From positions 4,961,501-5,025,500 of the forward strand of contig NC_081822.1 in the NCBI RefSeq assembly GCF_030704535.1: 64,000 bases of DNA, written 5' to 3'. The position numbers and the translations under genes are program-made. Below, one piece after another: positions 23,721-35,000 of this stretch. The notes beneath the pieces were generated by a model. It worked only from the letters and a program-made list of their open reading frames with translations, searched no databases and was not told the origin of the DNA. How positions within the stretch are numbered: the stretch's first letter is position 1; each line of letters begins with the position of its first letter. This stretch comes from Vitis vinifera (lineage: Eukaryota; Streptophyta; Magnoliopsida; Vitales; Vitaceae).

Positions 23721-24426
23721 CTTGAACAGTTTTAATTCCACTCCGATTTTTAAATAATGTTCTATTTCTTTTAATTTTTACACAAGCAAGAATGATGAAT
23801 CTTCATAATTCCGAAATAATGGGATTCGTGAGATTAATTCATGCAATATAAATCGGGCTTTGGTGGGGCCCAACATATGCGATTTCCTTATGACTGATTG
23901 ATTGATTGATTTATTTATTTTGTTTGATTTATTCTGTTCCTTGACATGCGCATAATTTTATCTATTTGTGATTCACTAATCCTGTTTCATGCTAGCGCAT
24001 TCGTGACTGGAGGACCAGGTACGTATCCATTCATATTTTGTTCATTCCTTATACATGTTTTGATTCCCATATGTGCATGATCGCTTCGAGTATTCATTGA
24101 TTTTCTCATTAATTGCCACGTCAGTTTCACTGTATTAGTAGAGACCCGACTTTAGGGGCTTAGAGGGGTGCTACGGTCTTTACCGTACCTTCCCGATGAG
24201 TAACCTGACCCCCGAACCCGATCCGGTTTTCACAGACCACCTTTTCCAAAACAAGGAGTCACACTTAGGGTTTTTCTTTCTTATTTTGTTTACCCTTTAA
24301 AAATAAAACAAAAATAAGTGGCGACTCCAAGTCATTTCTTTTTAAAAAATAAAAATCATTTTTCAAATCAAAATCGAGTTTCGTCATCGAGTGGGAAACG
24401 CATTGAGCCGAAATGCGGGGTCCACA

Positions 24427-27400
24427 AAAAACTAGTAAAAAATGAGGGGAAAAAAAAAGAACTCGAATTCTTTTTATTTAATAAAAAAAATTGAAAAAAA
24501 AATCAAATATAATAAAATTTATTTAAAAATATATTGTTAAATTCCTTCTTTTAAAAAAAAAAAAAAATCTAAAAGAACATATAAAAAAAGGTGTAAAGGT
24601 GCCGAATCGGTCCGTGTCGAGTGTGGACCCATGTGGACCAACATGCTGGACACGAATCTTTCTAGCAAGTAAGTAGGCTTGGTTTCTAGCAAGTAATTAG
24701 GCTTGGTTTTTTGCTGCTGGAAACATTTTGGATTTTACTTAATTTTGTAATGTTAAAATTTATAAAAGTTAAATTTTTTGTTTTAGTCTTTTAGAACATA
24801 GAAAAAAAATTATATTTAATATCAGTAATTTAAAATATTGGAACATAAAAACTTTAAAATTTTTAAAAAATAATAATGAGTAATTATCATTCACTCTTAA
24901 ACTAATACACCATAAGCAAGAAGCAAAGGAGGGCCTTTGTGCTAGCTGCCATGGTGGGCCAACAGAACAGCACGACCGGTACGCCCCATAGGTCCAATAT
25001 GACCTGATCGTGTTAGCTAGCCATTGGAGTAACTGGGTCGGGCCGGGCCGGGCCGGTTTATCTGCTCTTTTTGCATGCCAAGCACCTCTAAAACCTACTA
25101 CTGCTTGGTTACTGATAGTTTATTAGATTAGGTAGATAGTTTGATTCTAAAGATTAATGGTTGAAAATTGCTTCATTAGTATGAGTTTTATACTAATATG
25201 TTCGTAATCAAAGTTAGAGTTTGGTGGGCCGAGTAAATAATTTCAAGTTTGAGATTAGAATAGGATAATAAATAACATTAAAAAAAAAAAGAATATGTAT
25301 TTTAGTCTTACTTGAACCTGATTAGGTGAACTATGAATTCTTGAAAGTAATCGGCAGTGATCGAATGATGTTCAAAGGCTCGCAAAATAGGAAAAACCAG
25401 TAGGCCAATGTCCACCACGGTGTCATTCAAGCGCCACCCTATAGGGCGCTCCAGTGCCTTTTGTGTTCATTTTTTATTTTTTATTTTAAAAAACAACTTA
25501 AAATTTATATTTTCAGAAATAGGTTTTTTCTTTATTGGTTATGGGCCTTATGGCTAAAGACCTAGGTGTTGGGTATAAAAAAGTTTTGAAAAACTTATTT
25601 AGGGTGCGTCAGATAAAAAACATAAAAAAAAAAGATAATAATCTACAAACCTCATTATTCTGCGTAGTTCCACAAGTCCAAAAATCAAGATGGGTGTTAC
25701 TCTCTAAAAGTCATTTCAAGGAGTAACGGTGTATTTGCAACTTGGGTGGATTGGTTTGACCAAATTTGAACCTCGATGTTTGGACAGGTTGGATAATTAT
25801 TTTTCGTATTGAATTTAGGTTATGTTTTTTTAATCTGAGGTTAATTTGGATTGAGATTAGGTTAAGGTTCAAACAACTTGAGCTTAACCCAAAATTGATT
25901 TAATGTTTTTATGATAATTATAATATATATATATTATCCTATGTAATAATATTTATTTTTTTTAGATTTTAAAGAAAAAATATCAAATTATATTAATTTT
26001 TCCTGCTTTTAAAAATATATATAAGTTTATTTTTACTCTTTTTTTTGTTGGTATCTTGAAATTTTGTTATATTTATCATTTTATTTTATATAAATATGTT
26101 GATTTTTTATTTAAAAAAAATATTATCAATAAATTTTGAATCATGCAACCTGATTAATCCGACCAATTCGAATTTAATTCAAATTTAACTTTAGCTTAAA
26201 GAAATAAAGTTAAGTTGGGGTTAGGGTAAGTGTTTTACGTAAAAGGTTGAGTTATGTTTATCTCAAATTGTTTGTTTCTTAATTTAGGTTAGACTCATAT
26301 TAGCTATTAATTCAACCAACCTACTCAAATTATAATCCTAAGTAAAGATAAAAGACAAGGATTCAAGCTATTAAATCTTAATACAATTTTGAGGTGATCT
26401 ACTTTGAGATATATTTTATCACTATATGAAGAATATATATATATATATACGTTGGTCAACATAAGCCTTGTGGAAAGAAGTATTTGGGTTAGGTACAATT
26501 ATTTTAGATTTAGTGAAATTTTTCTATGATACATTATAATCTCGTGATTTTTATATTTATAATATTCCACGTGTGACACGAGATTAATTTTAAATTATGG
26601 GGGCTCGGATAATTTCTCACGAGGCTAATCTAAAATCTAAGATTGAATTCTAATAATCACAACTTGAATAGTCCTAGAAGTTATTAATTTACAATATTTT
26701 ATTTGGGTATACAAATTATGAGTGGTACCTTTCATTCATCTCTTGATAGTCTAGATACCGTCGGGTACATTTGAAAAAGATAGGGCGGCGTGATGCACTC
26801 AACCATCGAGCACTATTTCAAAATAATGAAGTGACTTTTATCTTTTTCAACTGTGCTTTCATTTTTCTCCCTGTGAAAGAAATTCTCAAACAATTTATTA
26901 GTCACCCTTGTATAAAAGACTCTTCCAAGTTCCAACAGCACCATCACCAATACATGTTCTTCTTAAGTCTGGTTTTGCTATATGTATACAAATTTTAGGG
27001 GGCAAATGAAATCATTCAATTGGGTTTCTGATGGATTCTGAATTCCATTTCTCATAGCATCTGAGGCAAGTCTAATTTGATGTAGTAGCGTCTGAAAATG
27101 TTCATCACCGAGCATGGGTTTTGAGCTTAAAAAAATTAGATGTACAGCAAAGATGCTTGAATGTTAACTAAGTCCCCAAATTAAATAAGGCAGCTAGTCT
27201 TAATTTATTGAGGGCTCATAAAAAGAAGAGGCCAAGAAGAAAGAGGTCACGGGGAAAAAGAAAATTGACATCTTTATGTTGGATACGCTAAGCAGCTTTC
27301 TGCTGTCACATGCATTCTACTCACAACAATGATATAAGCAATGGTGGCTGACTTGGGGCCTTGATGGGGGCAGCATGGTTATCCAACGTGTCATCTGTAC

Positions 27401-28390
27401 AGCTGATCAAGATAGAACTTTACATCCACACAATGGCTTGTGGTCTTGATTTAAACCACCTTCATTAGTGGGAAGACACAATTACTTTCTAGGAACGATT
27501 AAAGAAGTCATTCTATCTATGTTGGCTGATTAGATACTGCATAGGCGAAGGATATTAGTAATCATATTTGTTGTCATCCCTTCACTACTATTTTTGTGGT
27601 TAATTTACATTGTGCCAAGGCTTGTTCTCAATACTGTGGGTCCATTTCCACCTAGGCTTCAGCGGGCATAAAAGGACATGAGAAGCTCTGCCAACGTGTA
27701 ACACCTGCTCCCATGTCAAAAGTCTCCGGTAGTTTTTGTGTTTGGGACACCTTAAAATCAAAACGAGAAGGTGGTGTAGATTACTTGATCCATTCTACCA
27801 GTTGCCGTGAGCCACTAACTTAATTTGGTAGCCCTTTGAATCCTACTATTCATCCATTGAAATCCACGATTACAAACGGAAAGGATAAGGGTAATGTTTG
27901 CTGCAATTTCCTGGTCAAATGCCTAACATTTTTCAACCTTGCATTAAAAAGTCTAGCTAGCATCATGGGATATACAAAGTATTTCTATTTAAGGTATTTT
28001 TAATTGAAATAATTTTTTTATAAGGTTGTGTTTGGTTCCGAAAAAAAGAAAAAAAATAAAAAAATAAAATGATTTTTTCATATTTGGTTATCCTATAAAA
28101 AATCAAATATAATTAAAATTAATTAAAATTTTATATATATTTAAATTATTTAATCTTTATATGGATAAGTTAAAATAAATAAAATAAATTTAAAGTAATA
28201 AATAAAAATAATTTATTGACTTTTAATCTAGTTTTTATTTTTGTTTATTTTTTCCTTCATTCTACTTTTCCTTTATATTTTATTTTCTTTGCATTTTTCT
28301 TCAAATTTTTTAAAAACCAAATATAACTTAAATGTTTTTCAAAAAATCATCTATGAAACTTTTTTAAAAAGTAAGAGGAGAGAAGGCAAC
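24427..28390. other. Intergenic DNA with minor repeats
   Basis: No gene is recognised over about 4 kb. Small items are a four-run G-tract (25035-25052), a palindrome-like GCGCC...GGGCGC segment near 25432-25452 that resembles the end of some repeat, an AT tract near 26435-26450, and several AT-rich stretches. Short open frames here resemble nothing known. Confidence 0.5.
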
Positions 28391-28392
28391 TT

Positions 28393-29530
28393 GAAAATGT
28401 GAATCTCAATAATGAACTACACCTAGAGGGGGGTGAATAGGTGTTGTAGAATAATTTAAAAATTCTCCCAATAAAGATTACCTAACCTTAGACTATCTTA
28501 ATGTCAAGAAATTTTTCTTCCAATAACTTTTCAACAAAGCAAAACATCCACAAGCAATAATGTATGCATCAACACATTCCCAACAATTTATAAATGCAAA
28601 ACACATGCAAATGCTTCAACACTCCTCAAAAATAAATCAAAATATAGAGTGAGAGAAAGAGACAATGAACACTAGATTTTTAACGTGGAAAACCTCCGAA
28701 GAGATAAAAAACCACGAGCCTATCACCGATTGAAAACTCCACTATGAAGAATAAAAACTGAGTACAAGGTTTTACCTAACTCAAGCCAACCAATCCTTCC
28801 CGGAATACTTGACTAGTACCTTCATTTTCAGCCTCTCCTTTTGGAGCACACTTAGAGTCCGCACCAAGCTCAATCTCGGCCTCTTCTTGAATCCACACAA
28901 GAAGAAAATGGGTTTTTGCACAAACCCAAATAGAATGAGAGATTTAGATGTGAATGAAGGAATGAATCAACCCATTTATTGCTCAAGAAAATCCATTGAA
29001 AACAGTTTTGAAAACATTAAGAGAAGTGGATTTTCTTTGCAATCAAAAACCCCATCTTGGGAAAGCAAAAATGAGAAAATGAAGAACCCTTGGAGTGTGG
29101 CTGCTCTCACCCATTTTCTGCAGTCTCTCTACTTAGAAAATGAGATAAGATTGGTTTTTAAAGTGTAAAAAGAAACCCTTAATCTAATGGCTGAGATTTG
29201 ATAAAAAAACATTAGTTGGATAGATCCACCCCTACACTTGGATCGATCCAGAAACAGAGAAATGAAATCCTTACACCAAAAACCATTTTTCCCAACTTTC
29301 TAACACATTTAAAGATTAAAAACCGGGTTGATTCACACTCAATCACTCCACACTCGACTACATACCTCGGCCTCTCAGCAAAGTCTTAGTCTTCAAAGTC
29401 AAGTAGTCCGAATAGGAATAAAAAAGCTGAGTTAAGGGACACTTAGAAATTTTGTCCGGAATTGCCAACCTAGCTAAACACTCACACAACTCATTTCTCA
29501 TCTGCTAAACATTCTTAAACGTTCTTGTTA
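28393..29530. repeat. Probable retroelement fragment (LTR or LARD-like)
   Basis: The left edge reads CTACACCTAGAGGGGGGTGA and goes on to AATAGGTG, text I associate with the edge of dispersed retroelements in many plants. About 280 bp later comes TTTTTAACGTGGAAAACCTC with AAAAACCACGAGCC, another recurrent plant retroelement signature. An open frame at 28809-29168 inside it has no recognisable domain. The right boundary is unclear and no target duplication was found. Confidence 0.42.
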
Positions 29531-29534
29531 GCAT

Positions 29535-30300
29535 TCAACAGGCATTCCAGCAGTGGGAGGTACACACCACTGTATGGGCCAGCGTAAAGCTGGATGTGGG
29601 ATAGGCTATGGCAGATAGGAGGTTTATTTCAATTGATAGATACAGACAACCCCTGTGAATGTGACCCCTTTTGGTAGAGTCATGTATTTGCTGCGCACCT
29701 ACCAAAGAAAATGTATGATATGGCCATGATTTGGACTTCGTACCAAATGATGCAGGACTATAATCCCATTGCACAATCCTCTGTTTCTTTTCATATCCCT
29801 TATAGGCGAGGAAAAGAATAGCAATACCTCCAGCAAGTGGGGAAAGATACCATTTACATTGCTTAAATGAGGGTTTAGTCTCTTATTCTTCCGTAATCTG
29901 ATTAGTAAATCCAATAATTTTCAAACCGAATATAGAACCAATCTTATCATGTTGAATACAAATTGAAATGCATTGAAATGCTCACTGTCATGCCTGGTAA
30001 GAAATCTATGGATGAGAGGGACGTCTAGAATGGCTTGCAGGTTACTTTCAGATACAGAATTGGTCTCAAAATTTTGCAGAAAAAGAAAAAGAACTTTGGG
30101 ATTTCAAAAAGAGAGACGAATGTAAAGGGACCTCTTGAGTGGACAAATTGGCTAGCAAATTTATGGTAGGAGGTGGAAGGTCAATAGACAATTGTGCCTT
30201 CATTAAACAACTTTGGATCCTTCGCCTGTCTTTAATACGCCCCTCTGGCAGGGCATTTTGGGAGGTCCATGATAAAAACATATTTGATTTGTCACAGAAT
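29535..30300 (-). other. Unexplained coding-like blocks on the minus strand
   Basis: Two blocks translate to protein-like sequence. The one near 29870-29740 gives QCKWYLSPLAGGIAILFLAY then KGYEKKQRIVQWDYSPASFG, with one hydrophobic segment followed by basic residues. The one near 30280-30070 gives NALPEGRIKDRRRIQSCLMK and QLSIDLPPPTINLLANLS. I could not join them with convincing splice sites or assign a family. They may be exons of a small unannotated gene or a decayed pseudogene; chance is also possible. Confidence 0.25.
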
Positions 30301-30843
30301 TAGAGTCAAGTAAATCATAGAAGAGTGAGCACATACGAGAAAAATATTAGATTTGATATAGGCTCAGACAAGATTGCCCATTTTCATGGAGGAGAGGAAG
30401 CTTAGAAAGAAGAATTTCATAAGATGATTATTGCTAAAAAATGAAGAAAAAATCAAATGCATATCCGGGCTGAGAAGGCTAAAGCCTAAAATGAGCAACC
30501 TAAATCACAGAGTGCCTCTTCACTCCATCTCGAGGACCAGAGCAGGGCGGGGAGTGGTTGAAAAGCGAAAGAGACCACAAACCTTCTTTACTAGGCATAC
30601 AAAACAAACACATCAAATCCCCCAACCAAACTCGAAAGAGAAATGATTCTTATTGGGATCAACCGAAACAAAGAAAAACAAGTACAGAATAATCAACCCC
30701 TTCTCCAATCCCCAGCATGGTCTCTTGTCCAAGGGTAATGTCGATGGACCCAACGTCTCCCTTGCTTCTCTTCTCTTTCTCTTTCTCTTCACACAAAAGT
30801 TAACAAATCTCTCTCTGTGCTTTCTTCTCTCCATGGTTCTTTA

Positions 30844-32058
30844 ATGGCGATGAAGCATAGAAAGCTCTTCCCGACGCAAACCGCAACGAATCAGAGTGTG
30901 GACTGTCTAGATTTCTGTGACTCGACATGTCCTTACAACTGCTACATTTATCCAGACTCCTTGATTCCCCCCCCACCACCAGCATCCCCACGTCCACCAA
31001 CTCTCTCCACCCTTGATCAGAATGATTCCCCCAACATCTCACCCTACGTGATCATCACAGTTGCCTTACTAGCGGGCTTCTTCCTTCTAGTCTGTTTCAA
31101 CGCCATCATAGTCAAGTACTGTTGTGGTTGGAGAAGAAGAAATCGCTCTCCACCATCTGAATCAGACGGCAGAGACGAAGAGTTTCTTGATGAGAATCGA
31201 GGCCCGGCAATCGACCATCCCATCTGGTTTATCACCACCGCTGGTCTGCAACAAGCGATCATTAATTCAATTACCGTCTGCAAGTATAAAAGAGGTGAGG
31301 GCTTGATTGAAGGGACCGAGTGTTCGGTTTGTCTGAGTGAATTTCAGGAAGATGAAACTCTTCGGTTGCTACCCAAGTGTAACCATGCTTTTCACATCCC
31401 TTGTATAGATACATGGTTGAGCTCACACACCAATTGTCCCTTATGTCGTGCACGTATTATCTCTGACATTGTCAACCCTCCTCTGGAATCAAATGATCAA
31501 AATTCTCGTAGTTTGGGTCCAAATGAACAGACCCAGATGGAGAATTCTAGTAACGATACTGAATTGGATAACAATCTGGTGAGGAGTAGGGGGGTTTATG
31601 AAAGTACGGTTGGGAGAGGGGGTACAGGCGAATTACAGATTCTGGATGACGAAAGAACTTCAAAGGAGGGTGTGAACTCCAATGGGGATGTTGTTCTTGA
31701 GGTAAATGGCAATTCTGCTAATAATCATGTCGTGGATAGTGAGATACAACCAGTGAGGAGGTCTGTCTCTATGGATTCTTCTTCAGCTGCAACTATCTTT
31801 TTTGGTTTGGCTAAATTTCACGCAGATGAATCCAAAGGGAATTGGGTTGATGAGACTATGGATGGGCGAAAATTTGATTCAGGTAGCGTTCCAAAGAGGG
31901 ATGTTGCATATACAAGCACCTTCAGACAGATGGGGAGTCCTTCCATTGCGCAGTGTTTGCATAAAGGCCCTATTTCAATGAAAAGGTCAAATTCATGCGG
32001 AGGGAGATTTTTCTTACCTAGACATAACCGGAGCACCAATGCAATTCTTCCTTTGTGA
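30844..32058 (+). CDS. RING-H2 finger E3 ubiquitin ligase, ATL54/ATL52-like (404 aa)
   Basis: Single-exon gene, as usual for the ATL family. The frame is open upstream only from a GTG, so the first ATG is at 30844 (ATGGCGATG, G at +4), giving 404 residues. A Cys-containing N-terminal region and a proline run (about 42-52) precede one membrane segment (about 67-90). Next come the ATL-specific region (AGLQQAIINS, with GLQ where the family motif is GLD) and a complete RING-H2: C160, C163, C179, H181, H184, C187, C198, C201, with Trp191 in the E2-contact stretch DTWLSSHTNCPLCR. The 200-residue tail is Ser/Asn-rich. ATL proteins are membrane-anchored ligases that pass ubiquitin from an E2 to target proteins. 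Substrates are unknown. The closest Arabidopsis relatives from memory are ATL51, ATL52 and ATL54. Confidence 0.92.
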   Translation: MAMKHRKLFPTQTATNQSVDCLDFCDSTCPYNCYIYPDSLIPPPPPASPRPPTLSTLDQNDSPNISPYVIITVALLAGFFLLVCFNAIIVKYCCGWRRRNRSPPSESDGRDEEFLDENRGPAIDHPIWFITTAGLQQAIINSITVCKYKRGEGLIEGTECSVCLSEFQEDETLRLLPKCNHAFHIPCIDTWLSSHTNCPLCRARIISDIVNPPLESNDQNSRSLGPNEQTQMENSSNDTELDNNLVRSRGVYESTVGRGGTGELQILDDERTSKEGVNSNGDVVLEVNGNSANNHVVDSEIQPVRRSVSMDSSSAATIFFGLAKFHADESKGNWVDETMDGRKFDSGSVPKRDVAYTSTFRQMGSPSIAQCLHKGPISMKRSNSCGGRFFLPRHNRSTNAILPL

Positions 32059-35000
32059 AGCTTTATCCTTATATGATAGTTTAGGGCTGGGTGAAATGCC
32101 TTCAATGCAGCAACGTCTCAGGCACTCTCTATAAGCCCGCGGGAGTCCCATGATTCTGTTCGTAGTTTGTAAAACCTGCGTATATAACAAAAGTCATAAG
32201 ATGCTGAAATGTGTAGGAACATAAGAAAAAAGGCATGAACTTGGGAAGGAAGTTGATTTTGAAGAATAAAGGATGGTACGATGAACTCCAGTTTCCAGTT
32301 CTGGGGGAGAACTCAAATAAGTTTCTGGATCACAAAGAACGAAATGCAGGATTGGTGAATGCCTCGGAAAGAAAGGTATCAAATTTTGCACCCAAGAAGT
32401 CATCTATGTTTTTTTCTTATTAAATGTTATGCAAGGAATGTAAATACAGAGTTGATTCCTTTTCGCTCTCAATCCAGTGATCATGGAACTTTAGATATTG
32501 GTCTCTTGAGATATAAATCTCCAGTTCTAGTAATTGCTTTAGCTTTCATATCATGTACTGGTGGAAATGAAACTGGTTTGAAACATGAAAGTAAGATGTT
32601 TCTATTTCTTCAGATAGAGCTTGCCAAAATAAATCCTCGTACATAAGTGTGATACTCTCATAGTTCACTGTCAATATGCCGTGAAATAGACAAAGGAAGA
32701 GACCAATGACACCATACTTCACCAAAATGGGTTTACATTTTATTCTCAGCCATCACTTGCAATCCCCTCATTAAGATCAGCAGCCGCTAGAGAAGAGTGA
32801 CGTTTGCTTCAATGGAATCCAGAATGGGGGCGGAGACAGGTTAGTTATATACATCATTCCATTGTGTCTACAAATTCATCTTTTCCCTATGGTTGAAGAT
32901 CAGTGTGGAAACAGGAAACCCCCCATTTGCTTGGAAATTTTCATAAAATATCGTAGATGTGTCAACTACCAAACCCTCACCCAAATATTGTAGTGCAATT
33001 GGGTTTCTTGTTTTACCATCCAAGCAATCAATTATTTTGTTTGTAAACTATGTCTTCACAATTATTTTTTTCCAAGACATCTTTTCCATTACCGCTGCGC
33101 CACGGCTCCCCATGGCACTCATTTCTATACGAGCAACCTTATGAATTTTTTTCTAATCATATTCTCTTAACAAAAAACAAACACATGTTTATTAAAATAC
33201 ATGATATATTTTAGGCCTTTTTACTCGTGTGAATCGGATGGTTGGATGTTGATACAATTTCAATGAGCCCAACGCCTTAAAAGGCTTTACAGACGTGGGC
33301 CAGTTAGTGACAGCATACTCTCACGGTCTCGCCTGCGGCATTTGCGATAATCCATGTATACATCCCCTCTCCATGTCAAATCAATAAATTTACAAGTCTA
33401 GGCCCAGGGAAAGACTTGGATAATAAATCCAATCCAAAAATTTAACCCTTTTATTCAAAAAGGGTCCAGCCTGTTGAAAAGACCTCCGCCAGAATCTTCT
33501 GGTGTATTTTTTTTTTTTTTTCTTCCCATATTTCAATTTAATATTAGCAAAAGTAGCTGCCATAAATTATTAAATAACTCAGGGAAACTATTGGGTTAAA
33601 GTTGAATTTTTAGTTAGGTTGAGTTGGAACGAGAGGCCAACCCTTCAATTATGGCGGGACGGGTTAGAGAGGGCTGATGGGTTGGGTCAATAATTGCCGT
33701 CCGCAGGCCCAACTGAGTGGACAAAAGAGTTGGGCCAGTGTATGGGCCATGGATGGTTTAATCATTGTGTTTTGTCACGTGCTGCCAGTTTTGTTTTGTC
33801 GCAATTTACATGCTTCACATGCCGCACAGTTGAAATGGTGCATACCTAACATGTCTCGCTTGTGCCGATAACGCTTATGTTTGAAAAAAAGATTTATTCG
33901 TTGAATAAAAGATTATATATTTTATTTATTTTTTCTTCATATTTATTCACGGATTTCAATAAACTTTAATAAATGCATAACCACATGATAAAAATAACCC
34001 AACAAATCTAATTTCGTATCACATACCTAAATACATCGAGTGTTAATGTTGATATGATAGGTAGCTATATATTTATTACTAAGAAATTAGAGAATAACTC
34101 TCTTGGGAAAATTAGAAAAAAAAATGCTAAAAAATAATTTGGGAGTAAAACTTATTTTTAATTATTTGTTACTACTTTTTCTCTACTCTTTTCTAATTTC
34201 AAATGATCTCAATAAATAAATAAATAAAAGAAAAAAAAAAGAGTTGGACATACCCAATTGCCCCCACTAGTTTACCCTTCTTAATTTTTTTTTTAAAAGG
34301 TTATATACGGTTCTCAAAAAATTTAAAGGAATAATATAAAAAATTAAAAGAAAAGGTAAAAATAAATTTAAAATTATTTAATTATTTTTTATATATTACT
34401 TTAATTTTCTTTAATATAATTGATTTTCTTTATAGCCTACTCAAATATAAAATAATTATTTTTTTAATATTTTTTTATTTTCTTAATATTTTGTAAAATC
34501 AAACATAAGTATATTAGATAAAACAGGCTAAAGAAATGGGTGGCATGAATAATTTAGTCACCTAGAAAATAATATTCTCATGTCATAAGAAAAAAGGAAT
34601 ATAAATTTTTACAGTTAAGGTATTTTTTTGAGATTTATGAGAAAACCTCTCACATTTAATTAACAAGGAAAAAAAACTAGGACTTGAAAATCTATATCAT
34701 CAATCTCGATTTACTTTCCTTTAAAAATAAAAAAATTAAAACACCTCAATTAACTTCCAATTTGCATGAAATTACATACAAAAGGTTGATTTTAAATATC
34801 AATCACGCATCTAATAAGCCCGTCCGAGTAGGTGGGGGTTAGATCCATGGCCATGGGGGAAGATGGTCAGACCCACGTATCCACTCTTTTTAATATGAGC
34901 TGAGCAAGTCATGGGATACATCAAGTCCCCCACCTACCTCTGTCACATGTCTAGGTTTGAACTGGATCAACAAACTAGGTATTAAAACCACTTATTTCTA

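Larger units (their letters stand above)
15178..24426 (+). mobile_element. Probable solo LTR of a large Gypsy-type retrotransposon, split by a CACTA element
   Basis: The outer ends are TGTAGACCCCC (15178) and GGGGTCCACA (ending 24426), a TG...CA pair with short inverted repeats as at LTR ends. Removing the CACTA insertion and its 3 bp duplication leaves about 3.7 kb. The last 300 bp carry text I associate with long plant Gypsy LTRs (GTGGCGACTCC at about 24319, then TCGAGTGGGAAACGC). No primer-binding site follows the right end and no polyprotein lies inside, so it reads as a solo LTR. The flanks are A-rich (AAAAT left, AAAAA right), so the 5 bp target duplication is only a near match. Orientation is inferred and could be reversed. 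Confidence 0.58.

Noticed and set aside
30817-30843. GTG start giving nine extra residues to the ATL54-like protein
   Set aside because: A plant nuclear gene would not normally start at GTG, and the ATG at 30844 is a good start.
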